Shown: positions 26,916 through 35,262, counted from the stretch's first letter. The stretch is DNA of 64,000 nt from SAR202-VII-2 sp965263165 (GCA_965263165.1 OZ253584.1:930001-994000); one strand, 5' to 3'. Numbers and translations are program-made. Notes: a model not told the origin generated them from the sequence alone.

Positions 26916-27590
26916 ATGGCCAGCTCTCAAGTCTTGTTGCTCGTAGACGAATCAAGCGATTTGATGTCATTGACGGAGCCCTTCGAGAGGGCTGGCCTTG
27001 TCGTCGACTGCCGACACGACGTTGAGGAGCTGGCCTCTATCCCGGTCGAGCAGTTCCCCGACGTGCTTGTGCTGGAGTGGCAGCTCGTCTCGCCCCACGA
27101 CTCCTCCCGCGCCCTGACCCACTACAGGGCCCTGAAGACGGGGGTCCTTGCCGTCCTCACCCCGCTTGACCTTGCAACCTACGACTTCACGCAGGGGGCC
27201 GACGATTTCGTCCTGGCGCCCGCCTCAGCCACGGAGTTGCTCGTGCGCCTCCGGCAGCTCCTGTGGAAGACCCGCGGCGTTGACAATCAGCAGGCGCTCC
27301 GCCGCGGAGACCTGATCATTGATAGGGACCGCTATGAGGTAACCCTGGGGGGCAGGCGGGTCTTCCTGACCTTCAAGGAGTACCAGTTGCTGGAGCTTCT
27401 GGCCAGCAATCCCGGTCGCGTCTACACAAGGGACAGGCTGTTGAGCCAGGTGTGGGGATACGACTACTTCGGAGGCACGCGTACGGTGGACGTCCACATC
27501 CGCCGCCTGCGCTCCAAGATCGAGGACGCAGGCCACACGTTCATTGAGACGGTGCGCAACGTTGGCTACCGCTTCCGGCCGGAGGTTTGA
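26916..27590 (+). CDS. OmpR-family response regulator with degenerate receiver
   Basis: 224 aa. N-terminal receiver fold: VLLLVDES (acidic pair D11 E12), PDVLVLEWQL where the phospho-acceptor Asp is Glu54, VLTP (Thr82), and FVLAPAS where the invariant Lys is Ala101. C-terminal winged helix: GRRVFLTFKEYQLLELLASN, YTRDRLLSQVWGYDYFGGTR, VDVHIRRLRSKIED, VRNVGYRF. DNA binding should be intact, but phosphorylation is unlikely. No histidine kinase is adjacent. TATACT promoter element about 35 nt upstream. Confidence 0.88.
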   Translation: MASSQVLLLVDESSDLMSLTEPFERAGLVVDCRHDVEELASIPVEQFPDVLVLEWQLVSPHDSSRALTHYRALKTGVLAVLTPLDLATYDFTQGADDFVLAPASATELLVRLRQLLWKTRGVDNQQALRRGDLIIDRDRYEVTLGGRRVFLTFKEYQLLELLASNPGRVYTRDRLLSQVWGYDYFGGTRTVDVHIRRLRSKIEDAGHTFIETVRNVGYRFRPEV

Positions 27591-27650
27591 ACGGCCTGCG
27601 CGCCGCCCACGGGCGAGCATACGAACGAGGGGCCGGCAAGCCGGCCCTGT

Positions 27651-28586
27651 CTACCACCAGATCTTACCCTGGACCTCGCCCTCCAGTTCCTCATAGGAGC
27701 GGCTCCAGAGGCCTGTGCTGAGGTATTTCCATCCGCCGTCGGCCAGCAGGCACACAACGTTTCCTTCGTCCATCCGTTGCGCTATGCGCCTACCGCAGGC
27801 GATGACGGCGCCGGAGGAGATGCCTGAGAAAATGCCTTCCTGAAGCAGCAACTCCTTCGTCCAGCGAAAGGCTTCTTCGCTTTCGACCATGATGCGGGCG
27901 TCGAGCCTGGCGAGGTCGAGGATGGGTGGAATGAAGCCTTCTTCCAGGCTGCGCAGCCCCTGGATGAGGTCTTCCGGGGGCGGGGCAACGGCCACGATTT
28001 TGATGTCCGGGTTGTATTCCTTCAACCTACGTCCGACACCCATGAGCGTACCGCCAGTGCCGAGACCCGCCACGAACGCCGTGACTTCGGGCAGATCCTC
28101 GATGATCTCTTTGCCCGTGGTCTCGTAGTGGGCTCTGGGGTTGGCCTCGTTGCCGTACTGGTACAGCATGAAGAAGCCGGGTTCTTCCTGCGCCATCCTC
28201 TGCGCAACCAGGATGGACCCGTTGGTTCCTTGCTCCGGGTCGCTGAAGACGATCTCCGCCCCGTACGCTTGGAGGAGCTGAATCCGTTCCGCGCTGACGT
28301 TTTCCGGCATGACGACGGTGACGTTGTAGCCGCACGCGCGGCCCATCATGGCAAGTCCGATGCCGGTGTTGCCGCTGGTGGGTTCCAGCAACGTCATTCC
28401 CGGTTTGAGCAGGCCCTTGGCCTCGGCGTCCTGCACCATGAACTTGGCGATGCGGTCCTTCACGCTGCCGGTGGGGTTGGCCCCCTCTAGCTTGGCGAAC
28501 ATGCGCACTTCCGGCTTGGGGCTGATCTTCTTCAGCTCCACCAGAGGCGTGTTGCCGATGGCGTCCACGATGTCGGTCTTGTACAT
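27651..28586 (-). CDS. Cysteine synthase (O-acetylserine sulfhydrylase family)
   Basis: 311 aa fold-type II PLP enzyme. GANPTGSVKDRIAKFM contains the PLP Lys; TSGNTGIGLAM the substrate loop; FVAGLGTGGTLMGVGR the phosphate-binding glycines. Makes cysteine from O-acetyl- or O-phosphoserine and sulfide or a carrier thiocarboxylate. It is the downstream gene of a minus-strand unit with a MoeB/ThiF-type activating enzyme (25-nt gap), an arrangement like the CysO-CysM route of actinobacteria, so a protein-bound sulfur donor is plausible. Ends in IWW. Confidence 0.85.
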   Translation of the reverse strand: MYKTDIVDAIGNTPLVELKKISPKPEVRMFAKLEGANPTGSVKDRIAKFMVQDAEAKGLLKPGMTLLEPTSGNTGIGLAMMGRACGYNVTVVMPENVSAERIQLLQAYGAEIVFSDPEQGTNGSILVAQRMAQEEPGFFMLYQYGNEANPRAHYETTGKEIIEDLPEVTAFVAGLGTGGTLMGVGRRLKEYNPDIKIVAVAPPPEDLIQGLRSLEEGFIPPILDLARLDARIMVESEEAFRWTKELLLQEGIFSGISSGAVIACGRRIAQRMDEGNVVCLLADGGWKYLSTGLWSRSYEELEGEVQGKIWW

Positions 28587-28611
28587 GGTTGTGCGCGTAC
28601 CGCCAACCCTC

Positions 28612-29436
28612 CTAGGTTGCCGCTGCTACGGGAACGCCGCAGAACTGCTCATAGTCGATCAGCTCTGTGACAGTGGGGGAGTCGCCGCAGAGGGGGCAGG
28701 CGGGATTGCGCCGGATCTTGACCGTCCGAATATCCATGGAAAGGCCATCGATCAGCATGAGCCGGCCCGTCAGGTTCTCGCCTATGGACATGAGGTGCTT
28801 GAGGGCTTCAACGGCCTGGATGCTACCCACGATGCCGCACATGGCCCCCAGGACGCCCGCCTCGGCGCAACTGGGCACCTCACCGGGAGGAGGGGGGGTG
28901 GGGAACAGGCATCGGTAGCAGCCCTGGCCGGGAATGTAGGTGGTGGCCTGGCCGTCGAACATGAGGATGCTGCCGTCCACCAGTGGCTTTCCGGCCAGGT
29001 AGGCGGCGTCGTTGACGAGGTAGCGAGTGGGGAAGTTGTCGGCCCCGTTGATGACCAAGTCATATTGGGCAATCAAGCCAAGGGCGTTGGCCGCCGTGAT
29101 GGGCTCTTCATGGCCGATGAAGTTCAGCTCCGGGTTGTAGGCCAGGAGGGTGTCTCTGGCGGACTGTAGCTTGGGGCGGCCTTCGTCGTTGTTGTGATGC
29201 AGAACCTGGCGATGCAGGTTGGTCAGGTCCACCACGTCGAAGTCCACCATGCCTATGGCGCCGACGCCCGCCACGGTAAGGTAGAGTGCTATCGGCGAGC
29301 CGAGGCCGCCTGCCCCGACAATGAGCACCCTGGAGTTGAGCAGCTTCCGCTGCCCGGCGCTGCCCACTTGAGGCATGATGATGTGTCGGCTGTACCGCCT
29401 CACCTGGGTTGGGGTAAGGGTCTGTACCTCGTTCAT
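28612..29436 (-). CDS. MoeB/ThiF-family sulfur-carrier adenylyltransferase
   Basis: 274 aa E1-like enzyme. VGAGGLGSPIALYLTVAGVG is the ATP-binding motif, DFDVVDLTNLHRQVLH the Asp/Arg pocket, ADNFPTRY the conserved switch, and two Cys pairs (CYRC and CPLC) bind zinc. It adenylates the C-terminal GG of MoaD/ThiS/CysO-type proteins for sulfur transfer. No rhodanese domain. Coupled to cysK downstream. A long leader with a terminator hairpin precedes it. A MoaD gene sits at 59.5 kb. Confidence 0.88.
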   Translation of the reverse strand: MNEVQTLTPTQVRRYSRHIIMPQVGSAGQRKLLNSRVLIVGAGGLGSPIALYLTVAGVGAIGMVDFDVVDLTNLHRQVLHHNNDEGRPKLQSARDTLLAYNPELNFIGHEEPITAANALGLIAQYDLVINGADNFPTRYLVNDAAYLAGKPLVDGSILMFDGQATTYIPGQGCYRCLFPTPPPPGEVPSCAEAGVLGAMCGIVGSIQAVEALKHLMSIGENLTGRLMLIDGLSMDIRTVKIRRNPACPLCGDSPTVTELIDYEQFCGVPVAAAT

Positions 29437-29483
29437 CGAATCCTCCTTCTTGTCGGACCGCCTTGGCGCGCCTCTTCAGACGC

Positions 29484-29510
29484 AAAACACCCCGCCAACT
29501 CAGCGGGGTG
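29484..29510 (-). terminator. Attenuator-like terminator upstream of moeB
   Basis: Minus strand: CACCCCGC, 7-nt loop, GCGGGGTG, then TTTT. It lies about 48 nt before the moeB start and downstream of its only visible promoter, so it must be read through for expression. Confidence 0.6.
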
Positions 29511-29716
29511 GCGGAAGCGTTCGTCCAGAAGCGCCAATGAGCGGATCCTCCTGCGCTGCCCAGACCGCAGGACGGTCTGTTGGACGCCGCTGCTGACTCT
29601 CTGGCGCTGCCGGGCCATTGGGTCGGCGATAGTAGAGGTAGCGTTCAGGAAGCTCTGCGCGCCGTCACTCAGCCTTCCTCTCTCCGCTTTCCACGCACGG
29701 CTACCTCCGCTGATTC

Positions 29717-29745
29717 AGTGTAGCAAGCGCGTTGCAAACCTTCAA
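29717..29745 (-). promoter_or_regulatory. Promoter of the moeB-cysK leader
   Basis: Minus strand TTGAAG (29740-29745), 17-nt spacer, TACACT (29717-29722). Confidence 0.5.
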
Positions 29746-29761
29746 TTGCAGATGATACCAT
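29732..29761 (+). promoter_or_regulatory. Promoter of rplY
   Basis: TTGCAA (29732-29737), 18-nt spacer, TACCAT (29756-29761). It overlaps the opposing moeB promoter, so the two should compete for polymerase. Confidence 0.45.
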
Positions 29762-29798
29762 CTAAACCTGCGGCAGAAACAAACCAGACAGGCAGCGG

Positions 29799-29825
29799 GC
29801 CTCCCGGCAGGAGGCTCTTTTTGTG
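29799..29825 (+). terminator. Terminator hairpin directly before rplY
   Basis: GCCTCC-CGGCA-GGAGGC followed by TCTTTTT. It ends only 12-15 nt before the rplY start and just before its GAGGAG ribosome-binding site, in the position of an attenuator. Confidence 0.65.
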
Positions 29826-29837
29826 AGGAGATTTTCC

Positions 29838-30488
29838 ATGGCAGACACTCTTCAGTTCGACGCTCAGCATCGCGAGGCGCGGGGCCGCCATCTGCGCCGC
29901 CTGCGTCGCCAGGGAGTCACTCCCATCCACATCTACGGGCGGGGCGTCGCCTCCATTGCAGCGCAGGTGGACACTCCCGTTCTGCGCCGGGTCGTCATCG
30001 CGGCCGGCCACAACAGCCCTGTGACCGTTTCCGTTGACGGCGCCCAACACTTCACCTTCATCCGCGAGATTCAAAAAGATCCCGTAACCGGAGACATGCT
30101 GCACGTCGACTTTCTGCAGGTTGACGCATTGCTGCGGATGCAGTCGCGGGTCCCTCTCCGGCTCGAGGGGGAAGCCACGGCGATACGGCTCCATAGGGGC
30201 GAGGTCAGCTTCGTCCTGCGGGACATCACCGTCGAGTGCCTTCCCGCGGATGTCCCACACGAGTTCGTCGTAGACGTATCGAGCTTGGCAGAGATCGGCG
30301 CAGCCGTTCACGTATCGGAGATCACGGCGCCGTCAGGGGTCACCATCCTCACCGATCCTGAAGAGGTCGTCGCGAGGATCAGCGCCCCAACGGTGCGCTC
30401 TGCCGAAGAGGGGCCCCCGGAGGCGGGCGTGGCCGAGGGGCTAGCGGCATCAGCAGAAGGCGCAGAGCCAGCAGCGGACGAGGAGTAG
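29838..30488 (+). CDS. rplY: Ribosomal protein L25 (Ctc/TL5 type)
   Basis: 216 aa, the long Ctc form with an N-terminal 5S-rRNA-binding L25 domain (ARGRHLRRLRRQGVTPIHIYG) and C-terminal TL5 domain (VTGDMLHVDFLQVDALLRM, VPLRLEGEA, GVTILTDPEEVVARI) plus an acidic Ala-rich tail. Binds 5S rRNA in the large subunit; Ctc forms respond to stress in Bacillus. ATG with GAGGAG at 7 nt; a frame extension upstream lies in the terminator. Expression likely depends on read-through of the hairpin just upstream. Confidence 0.9.
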   Translation: MADTLQFDAQHREARGRHLRRLRRQGVTPIHIYGRGVASIAAQVDTPVLRRVVIAAGHNSPVTVSVDGAQHFTFIREIQKDPVTGDMLHVDFLQVDALLRMQSRVPLRLEGEATAIRLHRGEVSFVLRDITVECLPADVPHEFVVDVSSLAEIGAAVHVSEITAPSGVTILTDPEEVVARISAPTVRSAEEGPPEAGVAEGLAASAEGAEPAADEE

Positions 30489-30500
30489 CCCAGTCGCTCT

Positions 30501-31433
30501 CTACGAAGGCAGCCGACAGCCGGCTAGGTCAGGGTGTCCCTGCAGGAACTCGCGCAAAGCCGTTGGTCGGCGTCCCTCCAACTGGACCTCATCGAGGACG
30601 AGGAGCCCATCCCCCGTTGCCACGGCAACTTCCCCCCCTCCATACTCCACAACTGCGCCGGAGGGCGCTTCGCTTCGGGTCTCGACGGGTCTGGCGGCCA
30701 GCACCTTGAGTTGCTTTCCCCGCCACGTTGTGTAGGCGCCAGGCCAGGGCTCGTAGGCCCTCACCATGCGCCAAAGGCGGGTTGCCGCGGCGCTCCAATC
30801 CAGAATCCCGTCTTCTTTCGTCGCTTTCCGCGTGGTGGTCGCCAGCGCATCGTCTTGGCGCGTGGCAGGGGCCTTGCCGCTCTCCCATAGGGGAAGCGTC
30901 TCGACGAGCAGTTGCGCTCCCAGAGCAAACAGGCGCCGCGTGAGGATGGAGGCCGTATCGTCGTCACTCACCTCCACCCGGCGCTGCGCGAGGATGGGGC
31001 CGGTATCCATGCCTTCGTCCAGCAGCATGAGCGTGACGCCCGTTACATCGTCTCCTTCAAGGATGGCAGACGCGACAGGCGATGGCCCACGGCACCGCGG
31101 CAGCAGCGAGGGATGCACGTTCAGGCACCCCAACGGCGTTGTCTCGAGTATCCCTCTGGGCAACAGGGCGCCGTACGCGGCCACCACGACGACGACAGGG
31201 GAAAGCGCCGCTAGCTCGGCCTGCGTCTCGGCGCGCCGGAGGGATGCGGGTTGGAAGACAGGCAGCCCGCATTCGATGGCAAACCGCTTCATTGGCGGCG
31301 GCATGATGCGCCGGCCGCGGCCCGCCTCCCTATCCGGCCCACAGTAGACGCCAACCACCTCGTGCCCTGCGCCCAGGAGGCTCTCCAGGCACGGAATAGC
31401 AAAGTCAGGGGTACCCATGAACACGATCCTCAT
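30501..31433 (-). CDS. fmt: Methionyl-tRNA formyltransferase
   Basis: 310 aa. MRIVFMGTPDFAIPCLESLL, the active-site segment LNVHPSLLPRCRGPSPV (Asn, His) and LDEGMDTGPIL (Asp) are diagnostic; the C-terminal OB-like tRNA-binding domain follows (LWRMVRAYEPWPGAYT). It formylates initiator Met-tRNA with 10-formyl-THF. GGAGGG precedes the ATG; the longer frame lacks family similarity. def, its usual neighbour, is absent; it is divergent from dnaA. Confidence 0.92.
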   Translation of the reverse strand: MRIVFMGTPDFAIPCLESLLGAGHEVVGVYCGPDREAGRGRRIMPPPMKRFAIECGLPVFQPASLRRAETQAELAALSPVVVVVAAYGALLPRGILETTPLGCLNVHPSLLPRCRGPSPVASAILEGDDVTGVTLMLLDEGMDTGPILAQRRVEVSDDDTASILTRRLFALGAQLLVETLPLWESGKAPATRQDDALATTTRKATKEDGILDWSAAATRLWRMVRAYEPWPGAYTTWRGKQLKVLAARPVETRSEAPSGAVVEYGGGEVAVATGDGLLVLDEVQLEGRRPTALREFLQGHPDLAGCRLPS

Positions 31434-31735
31434 CGTCCCTCCGCTCCCTCCCAAGGGCCCCTGCCGGCCCCGAATCTGGGACCCCTGAAAGTCGCTGAAA
31501 ACTGGCTCCAAACGGTCTTGTCCGCGACCCGCGCGCCGCGATACGGTATCGCCTCACACCCTTTTGCGCAGCCTCTCATCAGTGGCCTCCGGGACCGGGG
31601 CTTCGATTGCCACCGAGATGCTACGCGGCGCTGGCGCCGGCTGCAACCATCTCTCAGCGATTCATTCGTTCGATCGGGCTTGACCCGCGGTTGTCTGTGT
31701 GGTCGGGCCCGCCAAATACTAGGAAGGGTTACGCA
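31434..31735. other. Intergenic region between fmt and dnaA
   Basis: 302 bp between divergent starts. It should contain the promoters of both genes, but I see no convincing paired hexamers and no DnaA boxes. The AGGAAGG ribosome-binding site of dnaA lies at its right end. Confidence 0.4.
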
Positions 31736-33088
31736 TTGAGCCAACAGGCTGCTAGCCATATCTGGCACTCCACCTTGGTCGCTCTGCACGACAAGGTTCT
31801 TCGCCCGAGCTATGACACGTGGCTTCGCGACACCACGGGCCTGTTCGTCGACGAGTCTACGCTCTACGTCGGGGCACCCAACGCCTTCGCCGTCGAATGG
31901 CTGGAGAAGCGCATCTATTCCGTCATCGAAGAGACGGTCGAGACCGTCGCCGACAAGCCCTTGGAGGTCCGCTTCCAGGTGGCCCAGCGCGAACAACCCG
32001 ATCCCTCCGCGGCGGCGGGTGCCGAGGTTCAGCTTGGCGCCGGGGGGGCGCTCCTCACCGCCCACGACGGCATCGGGCTGAATCCCAGGCTCAACTTCGA
32101 GAGCTTCGTCGTTGGCAAGTCCAATGAGCTTGCCCAAGCCGCCGCTCGAGCGGTCGCTCGGGGCCCCGGCAGCACGTTCAACCCGTTGATGATCTACTCC
32201 AGCGTAGGCTTGGGCAAGACTCATCTTGTCCACGCCATTGGCCACGTTGCCAACGCCAGCGGGTTGAACGTCCTCTACGGCACCGCTGAACGCTTCACCA
32301 ACGAGTTCATTCAATCAATCCAGCGCGGCCAGACGGAGGACTTTCGCCAGAAGTACCGGCAGGTAGACGTCCTGCTCATTGACGACATCCAGTTTATCGC
32401 CGGCAAAGGGCAGTCTCAGGAGGCCTTCTTCCACACGTTCAACGAGTTGCACACCGCCAACCGGCAGATCGTCGTCACCAGTGACCGCCCGCCCAAGGCC
32501 CTCACCTTGATCGAGGATCGGCTCCGCTCCCGCTTCGAGGGGGGCCTGCTGGTGGACATCAAGCCGCCAGCGCTCGAGACCCGGATGGCCATCCTCCACT
32601 CCAAGCTGGAGGAACTGGGGACGTACATTCCCGCAGATGTCTTGGAGTTCATCGCCCGTAGGGTTTACAAGAACGTGCGGGAACTTGAGGGCAGCCTCAA
32701 CCGGGTTCTGGCCTACGCGGGACTACTGAATCTTCCTGTCACCGCCGAAATGGCTGCCCAGGTCCTAGCCGACATTCTGCTGGAGACCCGCCGCCACGCG
32801 GTAGCTCCAGAACAGGTCATATCAACCGTCGCATCGTTTTACGACATCGACCTGCAGACGCTGACGGGCCGGCGCAGAGACAAGCACACCGCCCGCGCTC
32901 GACAGGTCGCTATGTACCTACTAAAGGAAGAGGCGCAGCGCTCACTCTCCGAGATCGGCCGCCTCCTGGGGGGCAAGGATCACACGACGGTTATCCACGG
33001 ATGCTCCAAGATAGCCCAGGAGATGGAAAGCAACAGCCAGCTGCGGGCCGACGTTTTAGCCCTTCAGGAGCGCCTGCACCTTCAATAA
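31736..33088 (+). CDS. dnaA: Chromosomal replication initiator DnaA
   Basis: 450 aa. Domain I at the N-terminus (IWHSTLVALHDKVLRPSYDTW), AAA+ domain with GLGKTHLVHAIGH (near 157), VLLIDDIQFIAGK and RLRSRFEGGLLVDI, and domain IV DNA-binding helix GRRRDKHTARARQVAMYLLKE with GGKDHTTVIHG. TTG start, with AGGAAGG 8 nt upstream; no ATG fits the domain I start. It opens oriC, which lies directly downstream. Confidence 0.97.
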   Translation: MSQQAASHIWHSTLVALHDKVLRPSYDTWLRDTTGLFVDESTLYVGAPNAFAVEWLEKRIYSVIEETVETVADKPLEVRFQVAQREQPDPSAAAGAEVQLGAGGALLTAHDGIGLNPRLNFESFVVGKSNELAQAAARAVARGPGSTFNPLMIYSSVGLGKTHLVHAIGHVANASGLNVLYGTAERFTNEFIQSIQRGQTEDFRQKYRQVDVLLIDDIQFIAGKGQSQEAFFHTFNELHTANRQIVVTSDRPPKALTLIEDRLRSRFEGGLLVDIKPPALETRMAILHSKLEELGTYIPADVLEFIARRVYKNVRELEGSLNRVLAYAGLLNLPVTAEMAAQVLADILLETRRHAVAPEQVISTVASFYDIDLQTLTGRRRDKHTARARQVAMYLLKEEAQRSLSEIGRLLGGKDHTTVIHGCSKIAQEMESNSQLRADVLALQERLHLQ

Positions 33089-33395
33089 TCCACTGCCTGA
33101 ATCCACTGCCTGCCAACCTGTGTTCTGTGGATAACCCTATAATCTCTGTGGATTACACTATCCCGCCGGTGGATAACTCTTGTCGTCTCCCCTCCTCTGC
33201 TCCCTTCCGCTCCGGTGATCCACCACTTGTCCCTTACGCGCCGCAGATTTCCCCCAACCTATTCAAAGCTGCTCAGATATCTTATCCCCACTACCAACAT
33301 GCTTAAGACAATTGTTAACTTAATCATCCCCTAGAGAAAGGAAAACTAGGTGATGGATCCTCACAGAACTCGTATTCTCCTCCTCTGGTGTGTCT
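33089..33395. other. oriC: Probable replication origin oriC
   Basis: Between dnaA and obg. DnaA boxes: exact TTATCCACA (33126-33134, minus), one-mismatch boxes at 33147-33155 and 33168-33176 (minus), TTATCCCCA at 33282-33290, a weaker TGATCCACC at 33216-33224, and TTATCCACG inside the end of dnaA (32991-32999). The AT-rich stretch 33302-33328 (AAGACAATTGTTAACTTAAT) is a candidate unwinding element. G/C balance on the + strand flips here: the 60 bases from 33181 have 10 G and 28 C; the 60 from 33481 have 33 G and 9 C. Confidence 0.85.
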
Positions 33396-34652
33396 ATGCT
33401 TGATCGAGTCGCGATCCATATTTCCGGAGGAGCCGGGGGAAACGGCTGTATCAGCTTCCGGCGGGAGAAGTTTGCTCCCCGGGGGGGGCCGGATGGGGGG
33501 AATGGTGGCGATGGGGGATCCGTCCATGTGGTTGCCAGTGGAGGTGTGACGGCGCTGGAGTGGTTCAGGAGAAGGAGGCATATCAAAGCGGAGCGCGGTG
33601 GGCATGGGCGTGGGAAGAACCAGAGCGGCGCGCGTGGTGGCGATGTTTACCTGGATGTCCCTGTCGGCACGTTGGTGCGGGATTCGGAGGGAAACCAAAT
33701 TGGCGATTTAGTGGAAGAGGGACAGGGGTTGCTCCTAGCGGCTGGTGGGGGGGGCGGACGGGGCAACAAGGCGTTTGCTACCCCGACGAACAGAATCCCG
33801 CTGCTTGGAGAGGAGGGAGAGGCTGGGGAGAAGATTGAAGCGATCTTTGAGGTGAAGCTGATTGCCGACCTGGGCATTGTAGGAAAGCCAAACGCTGGGA
33901 AGTCTACGCTCCTAGGGCAGATATCGAGGGCGCGGCCGGAAGTGGCGGCCTACCCCTTCACGACGAAGGAGCCTGTGGCCGGGGTGGTGGTGGTTGGGTA
34001 TGATGCCTTCGTAGCTGTGGAGATCCCGGGGCTAATGGAAGGAGCACATGGAGGGGTGGGCCTTGGCCACGAGTTCCTACGGCACATTGAGCGAACTCAG
34101 CTTCTCCTGCACATGGTGGACGGGGCAGAAGACGACCCCGTGGGGGACCTGCACTTGGTGCGGCGGGAAATGAAGGAGTTCGACGCACCGCTGGCTAACA
34201 AACCCTATGTGATAGCGGTGAATAAGGCCGATATGCCCGAGGTGCAAGATAGGCGAACGCAGCTTCGCAAGGCGATGGAGGCTGCATCCGGGCAGCAAGT
34301 GACATTTATCTCAGCGGCGACAGGAGAGGGCGTGGATTCCCTGGTGAAGATGCTGTACGGACGCTTGGCGGAGTTGCGGCAGAAGGGGGAGGTGGCACCG
34401 GTGCTGGCCACGACCTCGGCGATGCCCCGGAAGGTGGAGAGAGTGAGCATCACGCGGCGCGAAGACGCCTTCGTCGTGGTGGCGCCGGAGGCGGAGCGGC
34501 TGCTGTCGCTGCCCAACTTCGACGATTGGAGGGCCAGGCTGCAGTTGCATGGCGAACTCGCACACCTTGGCGTGCTGGAGGCGCTGGAGGGTGCCGGCGT
34601 CCGGATCGGCGACATGGTTATCCTGGGTGAGTATGCGTTCGAGTGGGAGTAG
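33396..34652 (+). CDS. obg: Obg/CgtA GTPase
   Basis: 418 aa with the three Obg domains: glycine-rich Obg fold (GGAGGNGCISFRREKF, GGPDGGNGGDGG), G domain (GKPNAGKST 163-170; NKAD; SAATGEG) and C-terminal OCT domain (RREDAFVVVAPEAERLL). Associates with the 50S subunit and links ribosome assembly to stress and replication. G3 reads EIPGLMEGAHGG with Glu209 where Asp is usual. ATG chosen; GTG two codons upstream is possible, and no clear Shine-Dalgarno is seen. First gene of obg-nadD-pyrE, immediately beyond oriC. Confidence 0.92.
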   Translation: MLDRVAIHISGGAGGNGCISFRREKFAPRGGPDGGNGGDGGSVHVVASGGVTALEWFRRRRHIKAERGGHGRGKNQSGARGGDVYLDVPVGTLVRDSEGNQIGDLVEEGQGLLLAAGGGGGRGNKAFATPTNRIPLLGEEGEAGEKIEAIFEVKLIADLGIVGKPNAGKSTLLGQISRARPEVAAYPFTTKEPVAGVVVVGYDAFVAVEIPGLMEGAHGGVGLGHEFLRHIERTQLLLHMVDGAEDDPVGDLHLVRREMKEFDAPLANKPYVIAVNKADMPEVQDRRTQLRKAMEAASGQQVTFISAATGEGVDSLVKMLYGRLAELRQKGEVAPVLATTSAMPRKVERVSITRREDAFVVVAPEAERLLSLPNFDDWRARLQLHGELAHLGVLEALEGAGVRIGDMVILGEYAFEWE

Positions 34653-34653
34653 C

Positions 34654-35262
34654 ATGCGGCTGGGTATCCTTGGCGGCACCTTCGATCCCATCCATATCGG
34701 CCATCTGATCATGGCCGAGGAAGCCAGGGTCTGCCTTGGGCTGGAGCGCATCCTCTGCATGCCCACGGGGCAACCCTGGATGCGCCAGGGCACGCACGTC
34801 AGCCCTGCAGCGCATCGGGCCGAGATGGTTCGCAGGGCGGCTCGAACGAACCCCTTCTTGGAGCTGTCGCTGATGGAGGTTGACCGCGCCGGCGACACGT
34901 ACACGGTCGATACGTTGAGGGATCTCCATGCGGAGGGCGCCAGCTTGGACGCGGTCTTCATCCTGGGACTAGATAGCCTCACGCAGTTTCATCGCTGGAA
35001 GGAACCGCAGGCTATCCTGAAGCTGTGCACCGTGGCGGTGCAGCCGCGGCCGGGCTACCCCGAGTACGCGCTCGCGGAGGCCGAGGCGAGGGTTCCGGGT
35101 CTCAGCGCCTCACTGGTTTGGCTTCAAGCCCCCCCGGTTGGCGTCAGCAGCACCGACATCCGGAGGAGGGTAGCGCGGGGCCTGTCAATCCGGTATCTGG
35201 TCCTGCCGGAGGTTGAGGAGTACATCCACGAGGAAGGTCTGTACAGAATGGAGACAGAATGA
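34654..35262 (+). CDS. nadD: Nicotinate-nucleotide adenylyltransferase
   Basis: 202 aa. LGGTFDPIHIGHLIMAEEA is the HxGH nucleotidyltransferase motif and VSSTDIRRRV the ISSTxIR motif. Adenylates nicotinate mononucleotide in NAD synthesis. Begins 1 nt after the obg stop, the common obg-nadD pairing, and overlaps pyrE by 4 bases. Confidence 0.94.
   Translation: MRLGILGGTFDPIHIGHLIMAEEARVCLGLERILCMPTGQPWMRQGTHVSPAAHRAEMVRRAARTNPFLELSLMEVDRAGDTYTVDTLRDLHAEGASLDAVFILGLDSLTQFHRWKEPQAILKLCTVAVQPRPGYPEYALAEAEARVPGLSASLVWLQAPPVGVSSTDIRRRVARGLSIRYLVLPEVEEYIHEEGLYRMETE

Larger units (their letters stand above)
29437..29837. other. Divergent regulatory region between moeB-cysK and rplY
   Basis: 401 bp gene-free stretch. 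It holds two oppositely directed promoters whose hexamers interleave, a leader of about 270 nt toward moeB that can fold (GAGGTAGC with GCTACCTC; AGGAAG with CTTCCT) and ends in a terminator, and a short leader toward rplY that also ends in a terminator. No T-box TGGNACC element or known riboswitch core was recognised. Confidence 0.6.

Noticed and set aside
29433..29618. 61-codon leader peptide overlapping moeB
   Set aside because: The stop overlaps the moeB ATG, which is suggestive, but there is no ribosome-binding site and it spans the terminator stem; not listed as a gene.
29437..29740. T-box riboswitch upstream of moeB-cysK
   Set aside because: Long leader and terminator fit, but no TGGNACC T-box sequence or convincing specifier loop was found.
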